From the NCBI GenBank assembly GCA_965205595.1, contig CBDBHI010000037.1, positions 1 to 64,000 of the forward strand: a stretch of 64,000 nt of DNA, read 5' to 3'. The notes under the pieces were generated by a model. The model did no database searches. It saw only the letters and a program-made list of their open reading frames with translations, and was not told the DNA's origin. The translations under genes were made by a program, and so were the position numbers. Origin of the DNA: CATQHP01 sp965205595. GTDB lineage: Bacteria; Acidobacteriota; Terriglobia; Bryobacterales; UBA6623. Below are positions 44,011-53,019 of this stretch, one piece after another; position 1 is the stretch's first letter; each line of letters opens with the position of its first letter.

Positions 44011-46170
44011 ATGAGCAGCAGAAAAATTAGAAAGCGTAAGCGCGCAAAACCAGTCGCCGAGGCTCCCAGCGTACCGCGCAACCTTTCGACGCGGGCTCCA
44101 ACACTGCCTGCCTGGAAAAAGGCGATTTTCGCCGCGGTGGCAGTCTGCGGCTTCTTTCTGATTCTCGAAGGCGTGCTCGCTCTTGCCGGTTTCCACCCTG
44201 TCTTTTACCAACAAGATCCCTACGTCGGGTTTTCGTCGAGTGCTCCGCTGTTCGTGGAGAACGACGACGGTTGGATGACGACCGCGCCTAACAAACTGCA
44301 AGCCTTCAACGAACAGCGCTTCCTGAAAAAGAAGCCCCCCGGAACCTACCGCATCTTCAGCGTCGGCGGCTCGACCACCTACGGGCGACCCTACGATGAT
44401 CACGGCTCATTCAACGGTTGGTTACGTGAAGTTCTCAACGCCGCTGACTCCTCGAAGAACTGGGAAGCGATTAATGCGGGTGGCATCAGCTACGCGAGCT
44501 ACCGCGTGGCCAAAGTAATGGAGGAACTTGCCGAGTACGAGCCCGATCTGTTTGTGATCTACTCGGGTCACAATGAGTTCCTCGAGCGGCGCACATACGC
44601 GACGGTAATTGAGGCTCCGAAATTTGTTGTTGAAGCCGGCGGACTGCTCAGCCGCACGCGCATCTACGCCGCCGGCCGACACTTTCTCGATCCGCCGGAG
44701 CCGGCTCCGGCGGCCCGTAACCGACCCGTCCTGGCGACGGAGGTCGACGCCATCCTTGATCATTCGGTCGGTCCCGAGGACTACGTCCGAGACGACGAGT
44801 GGGCTGCGCAAGTTTTTGCCCACTACCGCTTCAACCTCAGCCGGATGATCGACATCGCGCGATCTGTCGGCGCGAGGATTGTGCTGGTGACGCCGGCCTC
44901 GAACCTGCGCGATTGTTCTCCGTTCAAGAGTGACCCGCCTTTGACAAGCGGCGGCAACCTAGAGGCGGTTGAGCGCTCGCCGGCGGCCGATTCGCGCTCC
45001 GCGGCGGCGCTGTTTGAGAAAGGCAGACTGCTCGATCAGTCGGGCCGCTACGCAGAGGCAAAGCAGGCATTCGAGGCCGCCCGGGACCAGGACGTGTGTC
45101 CCCTGCGCGCGCCCTCAAAAATCGTCGACACCGTCGCTGAGATCTCGGTGGACCGAAACGTGCCGCTGGTCGATTTCGCGGCGCTGATGGAGCGGCGCTC
45201 ACGCAATGGGATTACGGGAGCGGACTATTTCCTCGACCACGTTCATCTTACTCTTGAAGGCTACCGATTTCTTGCGCTCGACCTATTTGACGAGCTGCAA
45301 CGTCTGGGCATCGTCACTCCAGGGAACGACTGGGGTGAGGAGCGAATTTCAGAGATTTCGAATCTCGTTCGATCAAAAATTGATGAAGAGGCACAAGGTA
45401 TCGCTCTAAGAAACCTTGCCAAAGTCTTTGCTTGGGCCGGCAAGCAACGGGAATCAGAGGAACTCGCGATTCGCGCCGCAGAGCTTGTCGGCGACGACGC
45501 TGAGTCGTACGCCGTGCTGGGCAGAGCCGCCGCGGGCCGGGGAGAAGTTGCTGAGGCGCAAGAGCGTTACCGACGGGCGCTCGCGATTCGACCGGAGTTC
45601 CCGGAAGTTCTCTTCAACCTTGGATTTCTACTGCTGTCCGAAGGCGAAGTCGATGAAGCGATCGAAAGATTCGATGCGGCGATTAGGCTCAAACCCAGCT
45701 ATCCCGAAGCTCACCGCGCAATGGGAATTGCACTTGCTGCGCTTCGCCGGCCCCAAGCGGCAGAAGCGAGCCTCCGCAGAGCGTTAGAACTACGACCCAA
45801 AGACGCAGAGTCCCACTTCCATTTGGGCGGCGTGTTGCTCTCGCTCGGCCGTCCCGACGACGCAATCTGGAGCTTCATCGAGGCAACTAGGCTACGCCCG
45901 AACTACGCCGAGGCTCACAGCAACCTTGGCATCGCTTATGTCTCGAAGCAACAGACCGAAAAAGCCGTTCAGCATTTTCGGCTAGCGTTGGAGATCGACC
46001 CTGACTACGCCGCTGCGCACTTCAATCTGGCGAATGCGCTCGCGGCCGGCGGTGCGTTTGCCGCGGCTAAAGCTCACTTCCGCGAGACGCTGCGGATTCG
46101 ACCCGGGTACAAGCCGGCGACCGATGCGCTGGGTAGGGTAGAAGTGCTCGCCGCAACGAAACGGAAGTGA
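44011..46170 (+). CDS. Membrane-anchored SGNH hydrolase with C-terminal TPR repeats
   Basis: 719 residues. A basic N-terminus (SSRKIRKRKRAKPV) precedes one membrane segment (AIFAAVAVCGFFLILEGVLA). An SGNH/GDSL-like domain follows, with RIFSVGGSTTYGRPY (catalytic Ser block), NAGGISYASY, VIYSGHNEFLERRTY and the final DHVHLTLEGYRF (Asp-x-x-His-type block). From ~residue 465 there are about seven TPRs (RPEFPEVLFNLGFLLLSEGE, RPNYAEAHSNLGIAYVS). The enzyme side may deacylate or modify an envelope glycan; inference. It follows the receptor terminator, so it is separately transcribed. Confidence 0.82.
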   Translation: MSSRKIRKRKRAKPVAEAPSVPRNLSTRAPTLPAWKKAIFAAVAVCGFFLILEGVLALAGFHPVFYQQDPYVGFSSSAPLFVENDDGWMTTAPNKLQAFNEQRFLKKKPPGTYRIFSVGGSTTYGRPYDDHGSFNGWLREVLNAADSSKNWEAINAGGISYASYRVAKVMEELAEYEPDLFVIYSGHNEFLERRTYATVIEAPKFVVEAGGLLSRTRIYAAGRHFLDPPEPAPAARNRPVLATEVDAILDHSVGPEDYVRDDEWAAQVFAHYRFNLSRMIDIARSVGARIVLVTPASNLRDCSPFKSDPPLTSGGNLEAVERSPAADSRSAAALFEKGRLLDQSGRYAEAKQAFEAARDQDVCPLRAPSKIVDTVAEISVDRNVPLVDFAALMERRSRNGITGADYFLDHVHLTLEGYRFLALDLFDELQRLGIVTPGNDWGEERISEISNLVRSKIDEEAQGIALRNLAKVFAWAGKQRESEELAIRAAELVGDDAESYAVLGRAAAGRGEVAEAQERYRRALAIRPEFPEVLFNLGFLLLSEGEVDEAIERFDAAIRLKPSYPEAHRAMGIALAALRRPQAAEASLRRALELRPKDAESHFHLGGVLLSLGRPDDAIWSFIEATRLRPNYAEAHSNLGIAYVSKQQTEKAVQHFRLALEIDPDYAAAHFNLANALAAGGAFAAAKAHFRETLRIRPGYKPATDALGRVEVLAATKRK

Positions 46171-46204
46171 ATCCCGCACGGCGCCGAAGGCCACGGTTAC
46201 CGTT

Positions 46205-46390
46205 CTAGCCCGCGGTTCTCACCAGCCAACGGCGAAAGTACGTGTTAGGCGCGCCAATTCTTCGTTGCGCTCGCTTGCCGTGCTCGACGTACTGCAAGAG
46301 TACGCCTGCGCGCCCCAAGTGTCACGCGTCTCGAATTGACGCATCTTCCACACACTTTCCCTCGTGGCCTCGTGAGAAATGTGGGCTAGT
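46205..46390. mobile_element. Palindromic element A, full copy 3 (inverted)
   Basis: Begins CTAGCCCGCGGTTCTCACCA and ends CGTGAGAAATGTGGGCTAG. Its reverse complement carries the core GCGCGCAGGCGTACTCTTGC and GAGCACGGCAAGCGAGCGCA almost identically to copy 1. The rest of the 46171-46579 gap shows no gene, apart from the leader of the next one. Confidence 0.75.
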
Positions 46391-46579
46391 GAGGCCACTA
46401 GCGTCACCGTTGTTCCGTAAATTTTGTTATCGAAGTGGTAGATCGAACATGCGAACACCCGAAACTTTGCTATTCATAAATTGGGGTTACAAGTTGAAGA
46501 CCTGTTCCGTACGTCGGCCACAGGTGTCTGTATCCGGTTTGCAGGTCAGCCGCCAAAGCAGTTTAGTTCAGGGGAATTC

Positions 46580-47977
46580 ATGAAGCCAACGCATCTCGCG
46601 AGCACGCTGCTCGTTACCGCGTTTTTTGCCTGTCCGCTCTACTTGATGTCACGATCAGACGGCGCGCCGAACGGTAGTACGGGGGCTAACTTTCCCGGCG
46701 AGCTCAGTTGCACGCAAAGCTCGTGCCACGACGATGGGTCGGCCAACAGCGGCAGTGGTAGCCTTTCGATCACGATTAACGGGACGCCGGCCTCGGAGTA
46801 TATCTACACTCCTGGCGAGACGGTACCCGTAGCTGTGCGGCTAGTAGATTCGGCCGCATTCAGAATCGGCTTTCAGTTGACAGCCCGCACAGGAGACGGC
46901 TGTGAGCCCGGTGGTTCGATGGTTCCCGGCGAAGGACAGGTTCAAGTGTTCTCAGGGTCCTGCGGTTCGAATCGGGTCGAGTGGGCCACGCACATATTTC
47001 CAAAAGTTGGTTCCGACGCAACGTACACAACGAGCTGGACGGCCCCGGCCGCAGGCACGGGTCCCGTTACCTTCGGCGTTGCCGGAAATGGCGCCAACGG
47101 CAATGGCACCGATAGTGGAGATAACATCTACCACATCCAGGTGGTCTCGCAGCCCGCGGCCAACACCGGCGGACCGACACCCGCTATCAGCGCGGGTGGA
47201 ATCGTACTGGCGACCTCGATACCCAGTGTGACCGTCGGCACGGCAAATTCCATCGTGACAGCCTTTGGCTCGGAGTTCGCCCCGGAAGGAACTTTCGCTG
47301 CAAGCCCCACCCTAGGCGGCGACGGCAAAGTTGAAACAATCATGTCCGACACGTGCATCGAAGTAGGCGGTAACCGCTCTCCGATGTTCTTCGTTTTCCC
47401 AACTCAATTGAATTTTCAAGTCTCGGACCAAGTGGGCCTAGGTCCCGCGGACGTAGCTGTTATCCGTGGCTGCGGAACGGGCAACGAGTCGCGCAGTCCA
47501 GTCGAGAGCCTCAACATCGTCGCCACACAACCCGCATTCTTCCTGATCTCCTCCGATCCAGCGCGCCAGGTAATCGCTGCCTTGCATGGCGGAGGACCGG
47601 CAGTCGTCGGACCGGCTGACTTTATCCCGGGCGTGACAACGCCGGCAGCCCCCGGTGAATTCATCAGTCTATTCGGTACGGGATTTGGTGTGACATTGCC
47701 GGCCAGTAGCGCCGGAGAAATTCCGGTGATTTCGAGTCCCGAAGCGCCGCTGCGGCCCCTAGCAACTACAAACGTTAGAGTCCTAGTTGGAGGAATCGAA
47801 GTTCTGTCCGGCGACATTCTCTACGTCGGCGGCTCGCCTGATGCAGCGGGCCTCAACCAGCTCGTAGTTAAGATCCCAGCAAACGCTCCGGACGGAGACC
47901 TAAAAGTCGAACTCATCATCGACGGTGTCTCCTCCCCCGATGGTCCATTCGTCACGGTCATGGCCCCGGCGCCGTAG
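46580..47977 (+). CDS. Choice-of-anchor-V-like plus TIGR03437 secreted protein
   Basis: 465 residues from the ATG at 46580, preceded by CAGGGG. A signal peptide (STLLVTAFFACPLYLMS) leads to a cysteine-containing N-terminal domain (GELSCTQSSCHDDGSANSGS, YTPGETVPVAVRL), like the Reeler-type choice-of-anchor V region. The CxxxxCH pattern is noteworthy, though not the CxxCH of haem sites. After ~residue 200 comes the Solibacter TIGR03437 domain (ITAFGSEFAPEG-like, NRSPMFFVFPTQLNFQV, GEFISLFGTGFG, ILYVGGSPDAAGLNQLVVKIP). It is probably surface-exposed; function unknown. Confidence 0.8.
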   Translation: MKPTHLASTLLVTAFFACPLYLMSRSDGAPNGSTGANFPGELSCTQSSCHDDGSANSGSGSLSITINGTPASEYIYTPGETVPVAVRLVDSAAFRIGFQLTARTGDGCEPGGSMVPGEGQVQVFSGSCGSNRVEWATHIFPKVGSDATYTTSWTAPAAGTGPVTFGVAGNGANGNGTDSGDNIYHIQVVSQPAANTGGPTPAISAGGIVLATSIPSVTVGTANSIVTAFGSEFAPEGTFAASPTLGGDGKVETIMSDTCIEVGGNRSPMFFVFPTQLNFQVSDQVGLGPADVAVIRGCGTGNESRSPVESLNIVATQPAFFLISSDPARQVIAALHGGGPAVVGPADFIPGVTTPAAPGEFISLFGTGFGVTLPASSAGEIPVISSPEAPLRPLATTNVRVLVGGIEVLSGDILYVGGSPDAAGLNQLVVKIPANAPDGDLKVELIIDGVSSPDGPFVTVMAPAP

Positions 47978-48035
47978 CAAGCGGTCGAACAAGTGTGGTT
48001 TGAAGCGCCTGGCTTCGTCGTCCGGACGTGGTTGG

Positions 48036-50345
48036 CTAGCTTGCCACCGGCCCGGCGGCGCACACGTGCTCGATCGCGGCAAACAAATCACGGCGCCGAA
48101 TTGGCTTCGTGACGAAGCCCTGCATTCCCGCCGCAAGATAACGTTCACGATCGCCGTCCATTGCATGCGCTGTCAGGGCGATGATCGGTGTCTGCCGGTC
48201 TATCGCTTCCTCCCGTGCGTGAATCTCCACCGTCGCCTCGACCCCGCTTAACACGGGCATCTGGATATCCATGAGTATCGCGTCAAAATTGTCGGCGGTC
48301 GCCTTGTCCACAGCTTCTCGGCCATTCGACGCCACCGTGACTTCGTAGCCTTGGGATTCAAGAATGGCGACTGCCAGGATCTGATTTTCTACCACATCTT
48401 CGGCGAGTAACAACCGACGCCCTTCGCCGGCAAGCCGGCTTGGCTCCCGAGGCCGAACATCGACCCGGCCGGCTTCCGACAACCCAGTCAGCAAATCAAG
48501 CAGGTCAGACGCCGAGACAGGCTTCGCCAAAGTATGGGCCTCGCTCAGCGAAATCTGTTGATCGTCGCACTCTCCTAGTTCTTCAACAATTACGAGTTGA
48601 AGGCCCGCATGTTCACGGTCGCCCTCGAGCCTATCGATCACGTCAGTACTTGCTGCGGTTAACGCCGCACGGTCAGCGATTACCGCCGTAAACTTCCTCG
48701 CCTTCTTCGCGGACCAATGGTAGATCTCTAACGCCGACTCCACAGACTCGGCGACCGCCGTATGCGCTTGCCAAGGCTGAATCAGCGAAGTCATTGCCGC
48801 CCGCGTCTTAACGTTCGGGTCGACCACGAGCAATCGCATGTCAGCGAAATCTCCGGAACGACTAGTACCTTGCTCATCCTCGACCACTTCAACTGCAATC
48901 TCGAACGAGAACGTGCTTCCGCGACCGGGCACGCTGTCGACCGACAGCTCTCCGCCCATGAGTTGGACTAGCTGGCTACTGATCGCCAAGCCCAGTCCAG
49001 TGCCGCCGAAACGGCGCGTGGTCGAGTCTTCCGCTTGCTCGAACGAATCGAAGATCGAGTCCTGTCTTTCGAGTGGAATGCCAATTCCAGTGTCGATGAC
49101 GCGAAAGGTCAAGCTCGCATGCTGTTGGCGCACGGCAGACGCGGAGACCTCCAGGCGAACCGATCCAGTCGAGGTGAATTTTATAGCGTTCCCGACCAAA
49201 TTCACCAATACCTGCTGAATGCGCAGAGGGTCAGCAATCACGCGAACCGGCGCACGAGGGTCAACCCCGGCCGCGAGCTCCAACCCTTTACCCTTCGCCG
49301 AAACACTGAGACCTCGCACTACATCATGCAAGACTTCAGACAACGTGAATTCGACGGGCGAGAGCTCCATCTTGCCTGCTTCGACTTTCGAGAAGTCCAT
49401 TACGTCGTTGATGATTTGAAGCAGCGAGGTCGCCGAGCTACTCACCATCTCGAGGTGACGCCGCTGGCGTTGAGAAAGATCGGAGTCGAGTGTCAGCTCG
49501 GTCATGCCGATGATGACGTTCATCGGCGTGCGGATCTCGTGACTCATGTTGGCGAGGAATTCGCTCTTGCGCCGCAGCGCTTTTTCAGCGCGATTCTGTT
49601 TGCTATTGAGATCGGCTGTGCGGGCAACAACAGATGAGGCGAGTAGCTTTTCGGCGTGCTCAACCTGGTAGAGCAAGGCGTTGAACGCATCGGTTAATTC
49701 GCCGACTTCGTCGTCGTCTCGCTTAGTCGCCCGCGACGTATAGTTTTTAGTTCGAAAAATCTCGCTCGCGACCGCTGCCAATTCAGCGACCGGCGCAGCG
49801 ACAGGATTCGAAAAACGTGGTGCAACCCAAACGGCTATCAACCCCGATAGCAAAGCGAAAAGGAAGCTAAGGGCAAGATCCATCGGGAAAGATCTCGAAG
49901 CTCCAGTCAGGTCGGCGAGCAGACGAATTTCACCGACTGTTTCGCCCCCTCGTTTAACAGGCATTCGTACCACTAGACGGCTGGCGCCGGCTCCATTCGT
50001 GTCGACCAAATAAGACGCTACTTGCCCCTCTGCACTTGGCCGCACATATCTCGCGATCTGCTTTCCCGACACGTCGGTCAGCGAGGCCAGCAAGATCAAT
50101 GGGTCCGCCGCCAGAGCCTGCATCGTTTCGGCAGCGCTTCGCGAATCCCCCAGTACCAGGGCGCCTGACGCAGCATCGCCCATAACCCTTGCGGAGGTCT
50201 CGAATCGTTGCTCGGCGGTTCGCTTAGTCTCGCTCGATTCGAGAATGAGCAGCGCGCTACTCACGATCAACGCCGAAGCCGCCACACCCCGGCTCAGCAG
50301 TATTCGAAGCTTATCTACGATGGGGCGTCCGCGTAGCAGTTTCAT
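48036..50345 (-). CDS. Hybrid sensor histidine kinase / response regulator
   Basis: 769 residues from the ATG at 50345. Two membrane segments (~17-37 and ~155-175) bracket a periplasmic sensor with a CHASE8-like pattern (SARVMGDAASGALVLGDSRS). A HAMP region is followed by the H-box FLANMSHEIRTPMNVIIGM (His ~269), then HATPase boxes NLVGNAIKF, DTGIGIP and GGTGLGLAIS. A first receiver-like domain is degenerate (LLVVDPNVKTRAAM, no clear phospho-Asp). The second is canonical (LLLAEDVVENQILA, ILMDIQMPVLSG, TKPI). It is encoded 10 bp after an HD-GYP regulator on the same strand, a probable two-gene operon. Confidence 0.9.
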   Translation of the reverse strand: MKLLRGRPIVDKLRILLSRGVAASALIVSSALLILESSETKRTAEQRFETSARVMGDAASGALVLGDSRSAAETMQALAADPLILLASLTDVSGKQIARYVRPSAEGQVASYLVDTNGAGASRLVVRMPVKRGGETVGEIRLLADLTGASRSFPMDLALSFLFALLSGLIAVWVAPRFSNPVAAPVAELAAVASEIFRTKNYTSRATKRDDDEVGELTDAFNALLYQVEHAEKLLASSVVARTADLNSKQNRAEKALRRKSEFLANMSHEIRTPMNVIIGMTELTLDSDLSQRQRRHLEMVSSSATSLLQIINDVMDFSKVEAGKMELSPVEFTLSEVLHDVVRGLSVSAKGKGLELAAGVDPRAPVRVIADPLRIQQVLVNLVGNAIKFTSTGSVRLEVSASAVRQQHASLTFRVIDTGIGIPLERQDSIFDSFEQAEDSTTRRFGGTGLGLAISSQLVQLMGGELSVDSVPGRGSTFSFEIAVEVVEDEQGTSRSGDFADMRLLVVDPNVKTRAAMTSLIQPWQAHTAVAESVESALEIYHWSAKKARKFTAVIADRAALTAASTDVIDRLEGDREHAGLQLVIVEELGECDDQQISLSEAHTLAKPVSASDLLDLLTGLSEAGRVDVRPREPSRLAGEGRRLLLAEDVVENQILAVAILESQGYEVTVASNGREAVDKATADNFDAILMDIQMPVLSGVEATVEIHAREEAIDRQTPIIALTAHAMDGDRERYLAAGMQGFVTKPIRRRDLFAAIEHVCAAGPVAS

Positions 50346-50355
50346 AGGTCCTCGG

Positions 50356-51429
50356 TTAGTCCGCACTGGACCCTTCTCCCAAGCTCTGTCCGCTCGCGGG
50401 GTCGACATAGCGACGCCTAACCTCATCCAACTGTTGGTCGGGAACGCTCAGAAACGCCTCGCTCAGATGGCGATCAAACTGGGTACCGGCATGGGCGAGA
50501 ATTTCGGCCTTGGCGTTCGCCGAGGTGTCCGCTAGGCGGTATGGCCTGTTCGAGACGATCGCATCGTAGGTATCGATGATTGTGAAAATTCTTGCCCCAA
50601 AAGGAATCTCGTCACCTTGAAGACCCCTGGGGTAGCCCCCGCCGTCAATACGCTCATGATGGGCATGAACGAGTTCCGCCGGAACCCGTAGTTCGGGAAA
50701 GGGTAGCAAGAGCTCCCAGCCGATCGTGGGGTGCAATTTGATGACTTCGTACTCTTCATCGCTGAGCTTGCCCGGTTTGTTCAACACGTTGTGAGGTACG
50801 GCAATCTTGCCAATATCGTGAAGCAACGCACCCAGCCGCAGATCGTTCATCGCGCCCTGATCTAGCCCTTGCGTTGTTCCCAGGGCCAATGAATATGCCG
50901 AAACTCTGCGTGAATGCTCCATGGTTTCCACGCGGTTGAATCCCAAAACGTTGAAAATTTCTAGTATTTGCTGCGTAGAGAGGTGTGCACCCGCGTTCTG
51001 CTCCAGGTACCTAGCCAAAGCGTCTTGCATCGCTTGGCGTTCATTCTGCGAGCCTGGTTGCAAGTGCCGCTCGACCATCGATACGAGCGAGTCTGGCCGG
51101 ACCGGCTTATAAAGATAATCGGTGGCGCCGGCCTTTAGGGCGTCAATTGCGATTGCAAGCTCATACAGCCCCGAGATGAGCACGAACGGCATTTCGGGGG
51201 TTACCGTCTTGACGGTCTTCAGTAACTCCATGCCGGAAATACCAGGCATGCTGATGTCACTTAGCACTAAGTCGATATCATCTGTGTCGGCCAGACACGA
51301 CAGCGCCCGCATGCCACTTTCGACCGAGATGCACTCATAGCCCGCGTCGGACAGAACTTCACCCACGTATTCCCGCATCGATGACTCGTCGTCTACTACG
51401 AGGATCGTTCTGCCCTTCGATCCGCTCAT
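50356..51429 (-). CDS. Response regulator with HD-GYP output domain
   Basis: 357 residues. The receiver has ILVVDDESSMREYVGEVL and phospho-acceptor Asp 58 in LVLSDISMPG, then KP at the end. The HD-GYP domain includes HSRRVSAYSLAL, LGALLHDIGKIAVPHNVLNK, ELVHAHHERIDGGGYPRGL and RIFTIIDTYDAI. All HD and GYP residues are present, so cyclic-di-GMP hydrolysis is expected. It is probably the cognate partner of the hybrid kinase downstream. Confidence 0.92.
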   Translation of the reverse strand: MSGSKGRTILVVDDESSMREYVGEVLSDAGYECISVESGMRALSCLADTDDIDLVLSDISMPGISGMELLKTVKTVTPEMPFVLISGLYELAIAIDALKAGATDYLYKPVRPDSLVSMVERHLQPGSQNERQAMQDALARYLEQNAGAHLSTQQILEIFNVLGFNRVETMEHSRRVSAYSLALGTTQGLDQGAMNDLRLGALLHDIGKIAVPHNVLNKPGKLSDEEYEVIKLHPTIGWELLLPFPELRVPAELVHAHHERIDGGGYPRGLQGDEIPFGARIFTIIDTYDAIVSNRPYRLADTSANAKAEILAHAGTQFDRHLSEAFLSVPDQQLDEVRRRYVDPASGQSLGEGSSAD

Positions 51430-51496
51430 GAAACTTCGTCACTTATCGGCAGATGAGAGGTGAGCCTTCAGTCGACTACCGCCGCGTTGTGGTTCA

Positions 51497-52975
51497 ATGG
51501 CACAGGTGAATAGTGTGCGACGAACTCAACCACCAGTCATTCTCATCGCATTCGGCGGACTCGCGCTCATCGCAATGAGCTGCGGCGGTGGTTCCGACGC
51601 TTCCGCGGTCACATCCGGCGGAAGTGTCGCCGACGCTCCCAGCAGCGCAAAAGCCAGCGATGGAAAATACATTTCATGGCGCGAGCACATCATCGATGAC
51701 CTCGAAATTGGCGGTGTTGCAATCGCCGGCAGTGACGGCCTCGTCATGGCTGATCTCGATCTCGACGGCCATGACGACATCGTGTCCGTCCACGAGTCCG
51801 ATACGACCTATGACGGTGTTGCCGACGGTCACATCCGCCTCGCCTTCGGCACTGATGACCCAGACAAGTGGACTCTAGCGACACTAGCCGAAGGACCGGA
51901 AGCCGGCGCGGCCGAAGATGCCTCGCTGGCCGACGTCAACGGCGATGGCTATCTCGACATCGTCGCGGCCTGTGAGCTGGCCCACTTGATCTACTTCCAG
52001 AACCCCGGCAAAGATGCCAGTACGGCCGAGTGGAAAAGGGTGATACCCGAGATCTCAAAAAACCGCGGCTCGTATATTCGGGTGTTCTTCGCCGACTTCA
52101 ATGGCGACGGCAAGCCAGAGGTCGTCGCCCCCAACAAGGGTTCTCAAAAGGGTGATCGCAATGAGACCATTCTCAATGCCATCAGTTGGTATTCAATCGA
52201 CGGAGATCCGCTTGACGGCAATTGGACCGAGCACGTCCTCGCTAAAGTTGAGGTGCCGATTAACTCGCGGCCGGTGGATATTGATAACGACGGCGATCTC
52301 GATGTCTTGGCCGGCTCTCGCGGCGAAGCCCGCATCTTCTGGTTTGAAAATACCGGCAAAGATGATATCGAGTTCATTGAACATGAGATCAATCTCGACG
52401 CGACCGACGTCGAGGGTATGACCGGATTCAATTTCGTGATTCACGATTTTAGTGGCGACGGACGGCCCGATGTCCTGCTTTCGGAATCTCGTACTGAGAT
52501 CATCTGGCTCGAACAACCGGCCGATCCGGCGGACAACTGGAGCGTCCATCGCCTCGGCTCGATGGCCCCGGAGACCGCCACCGGCTTTGAACTCGCTGAC
52601 ATCAACGGCGACGGCAATCCCGATATATTTGTCGGCAGCTACAGCCGGGGGCCCCGCGACGTTGATGGGGCGGAGGTTGGCATTGACGACCCGTTAGGTA
52701 GGCTTGCTTGGTTCGAGCATCCAGGCGACGCAACGCAGCCGTGGATCCGTCACGATGTCTCACGCCGCAAGCGCGGGATGTTCGACAAGTTCGTCACGCG
52801 CGACCTAGATGGCGATGGAGACGCCGATTTCGTCGGCACACGCGGAAACAGTGTCCCGTGGGACGGCGTCTATTGGCTGGAGCAGATACGCACCGATCAG
52901 CCAGCCCGATCGTTCACGCCCGCGCGAGAAAAAGACAGCGAAGAAATTCCGCTACCGCCGGCGCCTCAATCGTAG
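51497..52975 (+). CDS. FG-GAP/VCBS repeat lipoprotein (seven-bladed propeller)
   Basis: 492 residues. The leader LIAFGGLALIAMSCGGG ends in a lipobox-like AMSC. Seven calcium-binding DxDGDGxxD-type repeats occur: MADLDLDGHDDIVSV, LADVNGDGYLDIVAA, FADFNGDGKPEVVAP, DIDNDGDLDVLAGS, HDFSGDGRPDVLLSE, LADINGDGNPDIFVG and TRDLDGDGDADFVGT. Seven repeats suit an integrin-alpha-like beta-propeller. It is probably a surface or periplasmic binding protein. Divergent from the signalling operon. Confidence 0.85.
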   Translation: MAQVNSVRRTQPPVILIAFGGLALIAMSCGGGSDASAVTSGGSVADAPSSAKASDGKYISWREHIIDDLEIGGVAIAGSDGLVMADLDLDGHDDIVSVHESDTTYDGVADGHIRLAFGTDDPDKWTLATLAEGPEAGAAEDASLADVNGDGYLDIVAACELAHLIYFQNPGKDASTAEWKRVIPEISKNRGSYIRVFFADFNGDGKPEVVAPNKGSQKGDRNETILNAISWYSIDGDPLDGNWTEHVLAKVEVPINSRPVDIDNDGDLDVLAGSRGEARIFWFENTGKDDIEFIEHEINLDATDVEGMTGFNFVIHDFSGDGRPDVLLSESRTEIIWLEQPADPADNWSVHRLGSMAPETATGFELADINGDGNPDIFVGSYSRGPRDVDGAEVGIDDPLGRLAWFEHPGDATQPWIRHDVSRRKRGMFDKFVTRDLDGDGDADFVGTRGNSVPWDGVYWLEQIRTDQPARSFTPAREKDSEEIPLPPAPQS

Positions 52976-53019
52976 CGGCGGGCCTGAGCTGCGCGCGGAA
53001 GTCCTCGTCCAACGCGACG

